The translations under genes and the position numbers were made by a program. This document shows positions 8,000 to 17,424 of a stretch of DNA of 35,992 bases, piece by piece (position 1 is the stretch's first letter; each line of letters begins with the position of its first letter). The stretch is from positions 1-35,992 of the forward strand of contig LBPF01000007.1 of NCBI GenBank assembly GCA_000990005.1, given 5' to 3'. Source of the DNA: Candidatus Woesebacteria bacterium GW2011_GWB1_33_38. Its GTDB lineage: Bacteria; Patescibacteriota; Microgenomatia; UBA8517. The notes beneath the pieces were generated by a model. The model made no database searches. It had not been told where the DNA came from and saw only the letters and a list, made by a program, of their open reading frames with translations.

Positions 8000-9061
8000 T
8001 TATAATAATATCACATCATGAGACTCACTTTCTCTAACACCATTTGGAGTAATTCTGACAAATTTAGCTTTTTCCCAAAGTTCTGTAATATCTCTAGCAC
8101 CACAATATGAATAACCTGATCTAATGTTAGCAAGCCATCTATCCATACTATTTTTGAGTGGTCCTTTGTAAGGAACTAAACTTTCGACACCTTCAATATG
8201 GTTAGTATAGGTTCCTGGTAGACATTTTAAGTTCTCAACATGCCTTTTCTTTTCAGTTAAGGACGTTGAGGCGTTATACATTTTGTATTTAATTTCGTCT
8301 TTGATTACAACCTCACCAGGAGCTTCATCATGACCTGCAAATTGACTACCTATAATAACTGCAGAAGCACCTGCTGCCAAGCCTTTAACAATATCTCCTG
8401 AATTTTTAGTTCCTCCATCGCAAAGTACAGTTTTTTTATATTTTCTAGCAGCTCTAGCACAATCCAAAACTGCAGTTATTTGTGGTACTCCAAAACCTGT
8501 TTGAGTCCTTGTAATACATATTGTTCCCGGTCCAACTCCTACTCTAACTGAATCTGCTCCCGCTTTATAAAGAGCCTCTGCTGTTTCATATGTACCAACA
8601 ACTCCTGAAATAATATCGGCTAGTCTTCCAAATCGTTGTTTAAGTTCAGTTGTGGCATCAAGAGCTTGTTGCATGCCAGCATGAGCAACATCAAGAGTGA
8701 TAATGTCAACTCCAGCTCTAGCAAGCATCTCAGCGCGTTCCAGAAAGTTATCTTTGCATCCAACTGCAGCACCAACCAAACTGTCTGCCTTTTTAACTTG
8801 AAAGACCATCTCAGCTTGTTTTTCAGCTGTTTCAAATCTAGGCAAAAACCCAAGTCCTCCAAGTTTACCTAAAGATATTGCCATTTCAACACCTGTAACA
8901 TCACTCATGTTTATACTGATTAGGGGAATAGCCAGTTTTACTCTAGGTGTAATTTGACTTGATAAATCAACGTCTGATCTACTTTTGATATCAGAATAAC
9001 AAGGTACCAAAAGTACGTCATCGTATGACAATGCTAGTGGTATATCTTTAACTTTTTTCAC
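8000..9061 (-). CDS. IMP dehydrogenase/GMP reductase family protein lacking CBS domains
   Basis: 'LSYDDVLLVP', 'DGGTKNSGDIVKGLAAGASAVIIGSQFAG', catalytic-Cys loop 'GPGTICITR'; GTG start. Confidence 0.88.
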   Translation of the reverse strand: MKKVKDIPLALSYDDVLLVPCYSDIKSRSDVDLSSQITPRVKLAIPLISINMSDVTGVEMAISLGKLGGLGFLPRFETAEKQAEMVFQVKKADSLVGAAVGCKDNFLERAEMLARAGVDIITLDVAHAGMQQALDATTELKQRFGRLADIISGVVGTYETAEALYKAGADSVRVGVGPGTICITRTQTGFGVPQITAVLDCARAARKYKKTVLCDGGTKNSGDIVKGLAAGASAVIIGSQFAGHDEAPGEVVIKDEIKYKMYNASTSLTEKKRHVENLKCLPGTYTNHIEGVESLVPYKGPLKNSMDRWLANIRSGYSYCGARDITELWEKAKFVRITPNGVRESESHDVILL

Positions 9062-9172
9062 AACAATTATTAAATGTAGAGCAATGTCTAACTCATGTCA
9101 ATTCTGTGAAAAGTTCATAAAAAATGATATGATTACTCTAATATATAGGTATATATGTTATTTATAGGTATA

Positions 9173-9246
9173 GGTCGCATAGCTCAGCTGGTTAGAGCGT
9201 ACGATTCACATTCGTAAGGTCCTTGGTTCGATCCCAAGTGCGACCA
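9173..9246 (+). tRNA. tRNA-Val (anticodon CAC at 9207-9209); 3' CCA not encoded
   Basis: Acceptor GGTCGCA/TGCGACC, D-arm GCTC..GAGC, anticodon arm TACGA-TTCACAT-TCGTA, T-arm CTTGG-TTCGATC-CCAAG. Confidence 0.93.
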
Positions 9247-9659
9247 CCCCCTCGCCCAAACATGAAACTATCCATTTTAAAATAATCAATTATAAAGATT
9301 GATAAAATAATTGAGATTATAAAACCTATTATTATCAAATGAAAGTTTTTCTTGTATGAAAAATCATATTTTTTAAGCATTACTACTCCTAGAATTATTC
9401 CAATAATAGAAATCGCTGGAGCCCAAACGGGGAAGTCAGCTATTATCTGTTGAAATCTAAAATTCGCCATAGGACCATGTGCTTTTATGGAGAACATCAA
9501 AATTCTAATTGAAAAAATAGTAACTATATAACTTGATGCTAATCCAAAAATTAGTGCTAATGAGCCTAGGGTAAAATACCATCTGGGTTTCATTTTAATT
9601 TGCCCAGTTTTTATCTTGGACCTTATATTGTCTGTCAAATCTATTTTAGTTTTTTGCAT
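9192..9659 (-). CDS. Small membrane protein, putative sigma-associated; C-terminus runs antisense into the tRNA
   Basis: Three hydrophobic segments; overlaps the sigma factor start; last ~18 codons (GGRTWDRTKDLTNVNRTL) are antisense tRNA. Confidence 0.5.
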   Translation of the reverse strand: MQKTKIDLTDNIRSKIKTGQIKMKPRWYFTLGSLALIFGLASSYIVTIFSIRILMFSIKAHGPMANFRFQQIIADFPVWAPAISIIGIILGVVMLKKYDFSYKKNFHLIIIGFIISIILSIFIIDYFKMDSFMFGRGGGRTWDRTKDLTNVNRTL

Positions 9660-10186
9660 ATTTTTTTAATAATCAATTTACCTCTATTAATCCTTGTCCC
9701 TACTGTTCCTATTGGTAATCTTAATATATCGCTTATTTCATCATATGATTTCTCTTCCAGATAATAAAGACTTAGGACCTCTGAGTATTTTAAAGGTATC
9801 TTATCAAGACATATAGCAACCTCAGCAGTTATCTCTTTTTTAAAATATTCCTCCTCAATATTTTTAGTATCTGCTATCTCAAATTCAGGGTCCAATTTAA
9901 TTGCCTTTTTATTTTTAGTGATAAAATTAATAGCTTCATTATGTACTATTCTATAAATCCAGCTTGAAAATTTTTTCTTTTTGTCAAAACTATTTAAATT
10001 TATAAAACCCTTAATTAAAGCTTCTTGAACAACGTCAGCCGATTGCTGTTCATCATTAACTAAATAATTTGCATATCTTAATAGTTTGTCCTGGTATCTT
10101 TTGACTATTAACGTATACAATTCTTGGTCTTTTAACCTAATAACTTCAACCAATTCCTCATCTTTTACATTTTTGTAATTGTTCAT
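9641..10186 (-). CDS. RNA polymerase sigma-70 family (ECF) factor
   Basis: 'ADVVQEALIKGFINLNSFDKKKKFSSWIYRIVHNEAINF' region 2 and 'LSLYYLEEKSYDEISDILRLPIGTVGTRINRGK' region 4. Confidence 0.93.
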   Translation of the reverse strand: MNNYKNVKDEELVEVIRLKDQELYTLIVKRYQDKLLRYANYLVNDEQQSADVVQEALIKGFINLNSFDKKKKFSSWIYRIVHNEAINFITKNKKAIKLDPEFEIADTKNIEEEYFKKEITAEVAICLDKIPLKYSEVLSLYYLEEKSYDEISDILRLPIGTVGTRINRGKLIIKKICKKLK

Positions 10187-10220
10187 CTTTGTTCATTCTA
10201 ATACTTTTAAGATAAATGCC

Positions 10221-10247
10221 AAAACCCCGATCTTAATTAATCGGGGT
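10221..10247 (-). terminator. Intrinsic terminator downstream of the 10266-10640 gene
   Basis: ACCCCGAT-N8-ATCGGGGT followed on the minus strand by TTTT. Confidence 0.75.
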
Positions 10248-10265
10248 CGGCAATATGGATTAAGA

Positions 10266-10640
10266 TTATCTTGCAAATCTACCCATTCCTTGTCCTTTAC
10301 CTGCTCCGTTTTGGAGTCCAAGCCCCAACTCAGCTCGTATCTTTTGAGCCTCATCAGTTTTCCCATTTAGAGAAAGTTCATGAGCTTCTGCAAACTTAGC
10401 AAAGTTATCCTTGTTAACAACTTGAGTAACTCTACCTTTACCTTGCATTAAGTTTGACCAGGCGTTAAAGTCTTTGTTTTCAAAAGCTTTTAACATTGCC
10501 GTGTGTCTTTCTGCTGTGTAATTTGGACCTTTTACATTTGGATCACCTCTGTAGGCAAGAGTACTTGATGCAGTTATGGCTAAAATGCCTGTTCCTACTA
10601 CCAATGCTCCTAACCTCAAAATTATTGATTGTTTTGTCAT
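10266..10640 (-). CDS. Small exported protein of unknown function
   Basis: Signal-peptide-like N-terminus; strong AGGAGG Shine-Dalgarno upstream on the minus strand. Confidence 0.6.
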   Translation of the reverse strand: MTKQSIILRLGALVVGTGILAITASSTLAYRGDPNVKGPNYTAERHTAMLKAFENKDFNAWSNLMQGKGRVTQVVNKDNFAKFAEAHELSLNGKTDEAQKIRAELGLGLQNGAGKGQGMGRFAR

Positions 10641-10755
10641 TTTTATAAATCACCTCCTTGTCTATTATTAATACAAAATTCATGCCAATTTTATTTCATG
10701 CATTTTGTTTTTGTGTTAAACTGGGTTTTCGTGGATAGTAAATCTTTATACAAAT

Positions 10756-10995
10756 ATGAAGAAAATTAAAGTTCAGGGACATAAAATAACTGTTATCTTT
10801 GGTAAAGAACGCGATTACATATCTTTAACTGACATGTTGAGAGCAAAAGATGGTGATTTTTTTATTTCCGATTGGCTTCGAAATCGAAATACTATTGAAT
10901 TTTTGGGAATTTGGGAGCGGATTAACAATCCAAATTTTAATTGGGGCGAATTCGCCATAATTAAAAGTCATGCAGGTTTAAATAGCTATAATTAA
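10756..10995 (+). pseudogene. KilA-N domain protein, C-terminally truncated
   Basis: 'DYISLTDMLRAKDGDFFISDWLRNRNTIEFLGIWERINNPNFNWGEF..IKSHAGLNSYN*' matches the start of the KilA-N domain, then stops. Confidence 0.7.
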
Positions 10996-10997
10996 AA

Positions 10998-11546
10998 ATG
11001 ACAAATTTAGAAACAATTAATTTACTTCAGAGAATAACAGGAATTGTTGCCCTTGGTTTAATAACTTTGCAAATTTATTTAGGGGCAAATCACAAAAATA
11101 TTAAATTTCATATGATTAATGGAATAATTGCATATACTTTTGTTTTTATTCACCCTTTATTGTTAGTATTTAAGAATTACTTTACATATAGTAATTTTGA
11201 CCCATTTTATGTATTTGTTGATGCTTGTGTTCTTTGCGATGGTATATATGAGTATTATGTTAATTTTGGAAGAATTGCTTTTTATTTAATTACAATTGCA
11301 GTTTTAGCTGTAAAACTTAGAGGAATAATTCCTTGGTTAAAAACCAATTGGAGAAAACTTCATATTTTAAACTACTTAGCCTTTTATTTTGTTTCAGCCC
11401 ATGCTATTAATTTGGGTAGCGACTCAAAAAGTGTTTGGTTTATTGTTTACTTTGCAATTTGCCAAATTGTAGTTTTATATTCTATTTTTAATCAATTAAA
11501 GAGAGTAAATTTTGTCGCAATATTAAAGAGTAAGTTGGGTCGATGA
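10998..11546 (+). CDS. Ferric reductase-like / cytochrome b-type transmembrane protein
   Basis: Multi-pass; conserved His in TM segments ('GANHKNIKFHMINGIIAYTFVFIHPLLL', 'WRKLHILNYLAFYFVSAHAI'). Confidence 0.6.
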   Translation: MTNLETINLLQRITGIVALGLITLQIYLGANHKNIKFHMINGIIAYTFVFIHPLLLVFKNYFTYSNFDPFYVFVDACVLCDGIYEYYVNFGRIAFYLITIAVLAVKLRGIIPWLKTNWRKLHILNYLAFYFVSAHAINLGSDSKSVWFIVYFAICQIVVLYSIFNQLKRVNFVAILKSKLGR

Positions 11547-13134
11547 ATCTTGGTGTAAACATTTTTATTTGCAATATTAACGATTTAATGATTCTGGGAC
11601 TTTCAAATCTTTGATAGTATTTTAGATGCATTTTAATTGTTTGATAAATTCCTTTATTTTTAATTAATTTATTTTTGTAGGCACTATCCAAATCTTTTAA
11701 TATTTCATTGACCGATACAGCAATTTTAATGTTGGAACTGTAATTGATTTGATATGTATCAGAATCATTGTTAAACAAAACTCCTGAAAAAGTATTTTTA
11801 GTTACGTTTCCATCAATATCATATAGATATGAATCTAGTGTGTAGTTACCTTGAAGTCCTGTTATCATTAGTTTATAGTTTCCTGAGGCAGGTTTTTCAA
11901 AGTAAAGTATGCGAACAGATTCACCATCCAAAATTCCATCTTCTATAAAACTTACGTAATCAACTGGATTTCCATTTAGATCTTGAAAAATAAGATCCAT
12001 ATCAGGATCTGTTACAAACATCATATATGAAAGATCAGAATGAGTTGGAGTGTATGAATTGATTGCCAGGTAGCTATCTGCATAACTTTCCAAAGTATTT
12101 CTAGTCGCATAACCTGGATCATTTATAAAATATGTATCGTATTTTTTACCTGTAGCTACGATAAAATGACCATCTTCTTTTAAAATTGCAGGACGTAAGC
12201 TACTTAATTCACTGTCTAATTTTTCATCATCAACTCCTAACCGTTTATATTCAAGTGTGGGAGAAGAATTGCTATCATTTATTTTTGTGTATCGAGAAAC
12301 TGCAAGCCAGTTAATTAGACCATTTCTGATGTAGCCATCTGATTGACTATTTAACCAATTGTTTAAAGTATCTGGCATAATATTGTGGCCATGATATTTT
12401 AAAACCATAACTGCAGAAGTTAAGGCACAGCCCCAATCTTTGATAGTTTTGACAGTGTGATCATAAATTTGATTTTCCCAGCCTCCTTCGTACTGCTTAA
12501 TATTTGGCACCCCCATAGGTGTTGGTGTAGGGGTTGATGTTACTGTACTAGTAGCTGTGGCAGTTGCTGTTGAAGTCGAAGTTGCTGTCGCGGTGCTTGT
12601 TGCTGTTGATGTAGCTGTAGCTGTGGCGGTTGGGGTACTGACATTCCCCGTTCGTGTACAGTCTGTCCACACTGCCCCTTCAGCTGTTGTTCCAGGAAGT
12701 ACGCCATACATAACTCTAATCGATTCATAAGTAGGGGGTATATTAAAATCAAGCCCATAAACACCGGTTGGAATTTGGTGATATTGACTTGTTGGCCAGT
12801 CATACCATTGCCAAAAGGCACCAGTACCTAATCCTCCTCCACGATTTTGTCTACATCCAATTGGGGTATTTAGTGATATGTTACAACTCGGATCGTCAGA
12901 ATAGCTCCAAGGAATACCCAAGTCAGGTCCATACATACTCGAAACTAATGCTGAACCAGATTTTCTTATATATTGGACGACAGCTAATTTGTCTATATCA
13001 GATGTGATTGAAAAATCTAAACGATTGTTAATAATAGTTGCTTGATAAGTACACTCGAGGGCAAGTGTAGAAGGTACAAAAACAAAAAGATTAATAAATA
13101 ATAAAGTTAATAAAATTTCGAGTTTTAATAACAC
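11488..13134 (-). CDS. Secreted C39-like (papain-fold) peptidase domain protein with Thr/Ala/Ser-rich linker
   Basis: Signal peptide; 'DWGCALTSAVMVLKYHG', 'GHFIVATG', 'INDPGYATR' Cys/His/Asp arrangement. Confidence 0.75.
   Translation of the reverse strand: MLLKLEILLTLLFINLFVFVPSTLALECTYQATIINNRLDFSITSDIDKLAVVQYIRKSGSALVSSMYGPDLGIPWSYSDDPSCNISLNTPIGCRQNRGGGLGTGAFWQWYDWPTSQYHQIPTGVYGLDFNIPPTYESIRVMYGVLPGTTAEGAVWTDCTRTGNVSTPTATATATSTATSTATATSTSTATATATSTVTSTPTPTPMGVPNIKQYEGGWENQIYDHTVKTIKDWGCALTSAVMVLKYHGHNIMPDTLNNWLNSQSDGYIRNGLINWLAVSRYTKINDSNSSPTLEYKRLGVDDEKLDSELSSLRPAILKEDGHFIVATGKKYDTYFINDPGYATRNTLESYADSYLAINSYTPTHSDLSYMMFVTDPDMDLIFQDLNGNPVDYVSFIEDGILDGESVRILYFEKPASGNYKLMITGLQGNYTLDSYLYDIDGNVTKNTFSGVLFNNDSDTYQINYSSNIKIAVSVNEILKDLDSAYKNKLIKNKGIYQTIKMHLKYYQRFESPRIIKSLILQIKMFTPRFIDPTYSLILRQNLLSLID
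12518..12640 (-). repeat. Low-complexity (TA/TS)n-TPTPTP linker-coding repeat
   Basis: Encodes TPTATATATSTATSTATATSTSTATATATSTVTSTPTPTP. Confidence 0.8.
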
Positions 13135-13193
13135 TAATTAAAATTTAGAATAATAAACTTATCTTGTCAATGGTATAATTTGGAGATCCATAT

Positions 13194-13919
13194 ATGACCA
13201 AAATTTTAAATCTAATTAAAACATGGGATAAAGAATCAGAAAGTTATCTTTTTGAAAAAAAAATGCAAGTTGATTATTTAGCGAATTATTATCATTTAGA
13301 GAATTGTTTGGGAAACCTGAATAAAAAAACAATATTAGAAGTTGGTAGTGGTTCTGGTCAAACCAGTGCGTATTTAGCAACTCATGGTGGAATAATCCAC
13401 CTGGTAGATATTTCAAGTAAGTCATTAAATTTTTCAAAAAAGTACTTTGATTCGTTAAAGCTTCCAGTTAATATTTATAATCAAAACGCCTTTAATATGA
13501 AATTCCCAAACAAAAGTTTTGATTATGTTTGGAATGGTGGAGTTTTAGAGCATTATAACGATGCAGAAAAAGTAGAGTTGATTAAAAAAATGTGGAAGTT
13601 GGTTAAGCCTGGAGGAAAAATACTTATCACTACCCCTAATTTGTATGACATCCCCTTTATAGTTGCTAAAAAGATTTTAGAATTTAGAAAAAAGTGGTCG
13701 TTTGGTCTAGAAGAAAATATGAGTATGAAAAAAATAAGAGATCTTGCAAAAAAAGCTGGCGTTACCAATATTCATATATACGCATACAATCCCATTGTGG
13801 GTTTTTGGTTTTTCCCTTATGGGCGTGAAATAACTGATTTCTTAAAATTAAATACATTTAAATATCACAAAAGAATTACCAAATTTGGTCATGTCATAAT
13901 TATGTATGGCGTAAAATAA
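13194..13919 (+). CDS. Class I SAM-dependent methyltransferase
   Basis: 'ILEVGSGSGQTSAYLA', 'FDYVWNGGVLEHYND', 'LVKPGGKILITTPN'. Confidence 0.85.
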   Translation: MTKILNLIKTWDKESESYLFEKKMQVDYLANYYHLENCLGNLNKKTILEVGSGSGQTSAYLATHGGIIHLVDISSKSLNFSKKYFDSLKLPVNIYNQNAFNMKFPNKSFDYVWNGGVLEHYNDAEKVELIKKMWKLVKPGGKILITTPNLYDIPFIVAKKILEFRKKWSFGLEENMSMKKIRDLAKKAGVTNIHIYAYNPIVGFWFFPYGREITDFLKLNTFKYHKRITKFGHVIIMYGVK

Positions 13920-13922
13920 AAT

Positions 13923-14678
13923 ATGAATTCATTTTTTGATGAGGAAAGGTTTAGAGATAAATTAGCTAAAAAGAAGAAATATAGCGAATTTCGGAAATCA
14001 TATATAAATCCTAATAATATTATAGATAAAAATACAAAAAACTTTTGGAACAGTTTTACTACGATATACAAAGAAACATTATTAAATAGTTCTGTTTATC
14101 TAGACAAAATTAATAGGATTGTAAGGTTTTTAGTCAATAAAACCGGCAATATTCTTGATATTGGATTTGGTATAGGTGAAATTGAGAAAAGGCTTCAAAC
14201 ATCAAAATTAAAAATTCATGGTATAGATATATCATCAGTTGCAGTTAAAAATGCAAAAAAAGAATTGAAAGGGACTTATAAAATTGGCAGTATTTTTAAG
14301 ATTCCATATACTACAAAATCCATGGACTTTGTACTTGCACTTGATGTTTTAGAACACATACCAGTAAATAAAACATTCAATGTATATAAAGGAATTTCAA
14401 GAATATTAAAAACAAAGGGGATGTTGATTATCTCAGTTCCTATAAACGAAAATTTAGAAGAATTGTATATTGAAAATAATAATCCAAACAATCACCTTAG
14501 AGTATATACTCCAGACATTATAAAAACTGAATTAATACTAAATGGATTTAAAATAGTCAAAACAAACTATCTTTATGCTTTTGGTAAATTTTATTTTTTA
14601 AAATCAGTTTTTATCAATTTCTTTAAACTGAATATCAGAAAACCTAATTTAATGATTATTTTTTGTCAAAAACAATGA
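13923..14678 (+). CDS. Class I SAM-dependent methyltransferase
   Basis: 'ILDIGFGIGEIEKRL', 'MDFVLALDVLEHIPVN', 'ILKTKGMLIISVP'. Confidence 0.83.
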   Translation: MNSFFDEERFRDKLAKKKKYSEFRKSYINPNNIIDKNTKNFWNSFTTIYKETLLNSSVYLDKINRIVRFLVNKTGNILDIGFGIGEIEKRLQTSKLKIHGIDISSVAVKNAKKELKGTYKIGSIFKIPYTTKSMDFVLALDVLEHIPVNKTFNVYKGISRILKTKGMLIISVPINENLEELYIENNNPNNHLRVYTPDIIKTELILNGFKIVKTNYLYAFGKFYFLKSVFINFFKLNIRKPNLMIIFCQKQ

Positions 14679-15634
14679 AAATAGTTTTTTTAACACGAAG
14701 GGCATCTCCACAAATTGGGGGGGTAGAACGCCACATACAAAAACTGAATGAAGAATTAAGAGTTAAGAATTATAATGTAAAAATTATTTCAGAAAAAGAT
14801 ATTAAGTATCCACACATTAAATTTATTGGCCTACTTTATATTTGGTTTTGGTTATTTAAAAACAGAAAATTAATTCTGGATTCTGATATCGTTCATGTTC
14901 ACGATGTTTTTATATGGTATTTACCATTTAAATTTCTATATCCTAAGAAAAAAGTATTTCTAACAATCCACGGTCTTGAGTGGAGGAATCCTTTTAACGC
15001 TTTTAGTCTTTTACAAAAAAGAATTGCAGTTAAATTATTCAATGGTTCAATTGGGGTTGGAAAATTCTTAGAAAAATATATAGGAACTAAATTTGATTAT
15101 ATTATTTATGGAGGTTTGGAGAAACATTCACAGTCAACTGTTCACCGTTCACCAAACACTTTTCTATTTGTTGGCAGACTAGAACCAGATACTGGACTTG
15201 GGGAGTTTCTGAAATTGTTAGGTTCTAGTAGTCTAGTTCACGGAACTAAGGTTGATTTTGTTGGGGATGGTTCTTTACGAAAAGAATGCGAGAGGTTCGG
15301 AACCGTACATGGTTTTTGTGATCCTACCCCATTTTATAAGAAAGCGGAGACAGTTGTACCATCAGGATACTTAACATATTTAGAAGCAAAAAGTTATAGC
15401 AGTATTCAAGAAAACCTCGCAGAAAGCTGCGAGGATGAATTGAACACTGATATGTCATCCTCCCTTACGGGGAATCTCGCATTTAAAATGCGAGGAGGAT
15501 GTCATGGATGTAAAATAAAAACTTTTTATTCTACACAACTCAAAAAAGAATATTGGGAAGAAATATTAAAATTGAAGAAATATAATACTTGGAAAGACAT
15601 TTCAAATGTCTATTTAAAATTGTGGAATGAATGA
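14663..15634 (+). CDS. Glycosyltransferase family 4-like protein carrying several in-frame inserts
   Basis: 'PQIGGVERHIQKLNEEL', 'DIVHVHD', 'LFVGRLEPDTGLGEFLKLL', 'VDFVGDGSL'; acceptor region disrupted by a hairpin insert. Confidence 0.8.
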   Translation: MSKTMKIVFLTRRASPQIGGVERHIQKLNEELRVKNYNVKIISEKDIKYPHIKFIGLLYIWFWLFKNRKLILDSDIVHVHDVFIWYLPFKFLYPKKKVFLTIHGLEWRNPFNAFSLLQKRIAVKLFNGSIGVGKFLEKYIGTKFDYIIYGGLEKHSQSTVHRSPNTFLFVGRLEPDTGLGEFLKLLGSSSLVHGTKVDFVGDGSLRKECERFGTVHGFCDPTPFYKKAETVVPSGYLTYLEAKSYSSIQENLAESCEDELNTDMSSSLTGNLAFKMRGGCHGCKIKTFYSTQLKKEYWEEILKLKKYNTWKDISNVYLKLWNE

Positions 15635-15672
15635 CGATTTAATAGTTATTTAAAACATGTTATATTCGGATA

Positions 15673-16677
15673 ATGAAAGTTAAAATTACTGAACTTGATA
15701 CATTAACTACTCATTCGTTAATTAAATTAGGTTTTTCTGATGAGGAAGCATTAACAATATCAAAAAATTTAATAGAAGCAGAATTGGCCGGGCGAAAAGC
15801 TCATGGTTTGAACAAAATCTTGGTAATTCAAAAAGTTCTTAAAAATAAATTCGATAATAATAATAAATATTTTGATTACATTGATTTAGATAAAAGTAAA
15901 AAAATCGAGATACTTAAACAGTCAAACCATCATTTATATATCGATGCAAATTATAAAACAGGCTATGTAGCAATTACAAAGTCATTAGAAATTGCATTGC
16001 CTCAGGCTAAAGATGTCCCTACTTTTACTGTTTCAATCAAAAATATGGGTTTTGCTTCAGGCTTTATAGGTGCATATGCTCGATTGGCAACTGAGCAAGA
16101 TTTAGTATATCTAGGATTTCATAATTCATCGGGTGGTCTTAATTACTTTGGTACGAATAAGGATCCGTTGGGAACAAACCCTATAACGATCGGAATCCCA
16201 TCAAACAGTTATCCTGTTGTTGTTGACACTTCAATGGCAAAGATAAATTGGAACGATATAGAAAAAGCAAAGAATGACAACACTTCACTACCCCAAAATG
16301 TTGCAATTGACGAACAAGGTAGTGATACAAATGATCCAAATAAAGTATTTAGTGTAAAATCGATTGCTGATTATAAAGGTACTGCGATTGCATACGGAAT
16401 AGAGCTTCTAGCTGGAGCCTTATCAGGATCAAGGGTAGGCTTTTCAAATTTTGGTGGATGGGGAAGTACTTACATATTGATCAACCCAGAATATTTTGTC
16501 GGTTTAACAAATTTCAAAAATATAATATCAAAATCAATAGAGTCGATTAAAGCTTTGGGCGAAAATGTTTACGTTCCTGGAGAAAAGTCAGGTCATATTA
16601 AAAAAAGATTAATTCAAGATGGAGAAATTGAAATCTCTGATAAAATATATCAATTGTTGGTGGACCTTATTGGATAG
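15673..16677 (+). CDS. Ldh/malate dehydrogenase-like family oxidoreductase (MDH2/YlbC/DpkA-type)
   Basis: 'ELAGRKAHGLNKI', 'GTNKDPLGTNPITIGIP', 'DTSMAKI', 'GSRVGF'. Confidence 0.75.
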   Translation: MKVKITELDTLTTHSLIKLGFSDEEALTISKNLIEAELAGRKAHGLNKILVIQKVLKNKFDNNNKYFDYIDLDKSKKIEILKQSNHHLYIDANYKTGYVAITKSLEIALPQAKDVPTFTVSIKNMGFASGFIGAYARLATEQDLVYLGFHNSSGGLNYFGTNKDPLGTNPITIGIPSNSYPVVVDTSMAKINWNDIEKAKNDNTSLPQNVAIDEQGSDTNDPNKVFSVKSIADYKGTAIAYGIELLAGALSGSRVGFSNFGGWGSTYILINPEYFVGLTNFKNIISKSIESIKALGENVYVPGEKSGHIKKRLIQDGEIEISDKIYQLLVDLIG

Positions 16678-16695
16678 TAAACTTTTAATAAATAT

Positions 16696-17424
16696 ATGAC
16701 AAACAAATTTGCAGTTATAACTGGGGCATCTACAGGAATAGGTAGAGCTACTGCTATAGAGCTTGGAAAAAATGGAGCAACTGTTGCATTAGTTGCCAGG
16801 AATAAAGAAAAACTAGAAGAGACAAAAAGATTGGTTGAAGAATCGGGAGGTAAAGGAATCATTTTTGAAGCAGACTTAAGTAGTATTGATTCAATAAACA
16901 AATTTATCCAGTCAGTTAAACAACAAACAGATAAAGTTGATATTTTGGTAAATATTGCAGGAATTTGGCATGGGGTCAGCGAAGTGTTTGCAGGAAAGGA
17001 TTTTGAGACATTTGACCAAAAAATCGTACTAGATACCTTTTCAGTCGGTCTAATTGCCCCAACACTTTTAGTACATGGTTTAGTTTCAATAATGCCACAG
17101 GGATCATGTATTGTTAATCTTTCTGGTACTTTTGAAAACGGGGCAAAAGGATGGCTTCCATATTATGTTTCTAAAAAAGGAATAGAAGATTTAACCCTAG
17201 GTCTTTCAGATGAATTAAAAAACAAGGGAATAAATGTAAATTGTATTTCTCCATCAGATACTGCAACTGAAGAATATAAAAAATATTTTCCAGAAGATGC
17301 AATTGATGCTAATTTTTCAGAAACTGTGGCTAAAGAAATAGTTGATCTTATAAATTCAAACCAAACTGGACAGTTTGTTGTAGTCAAAAAGAATGTGTTA
17401 ATCAAAGAAGGGTATCATAAATAA
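16696..17424 (+). CDS. Short-chain dehydrogenase/reductase
   Basis: 'TGASTGIGRATAIELGKNG', 'NIAG', YYVSK (YxxxK). Confidence 0.9.
   Translation: MTNKFAVITGASTGIGRATAIELGKNGATVALVARNKEKLEETKRLVEESGGKGIIFEADLSSIDSINKFIQSVKQQTDKVDILVNIAGIWHGVSEVFAGKDFETFDQKIVLDTFSVGLIAPTLLVHGLVSIMPQGSCIVNLSGTFENGAKGWLPYYVSKKGIEDLTLGLSDELKNKGINVNCISPSDTATEEYKKYFPEDAIDANFSETVAKEIVDLINSNQTGQFVVVKKNVLIKEGYHK

Noticed and set aside
12540-12821. 93-aa minus ORF rich in Q/L
   Set aside because: Alternate frame of the Thr/Ala/Ser linker repeat of the C39-like gene.
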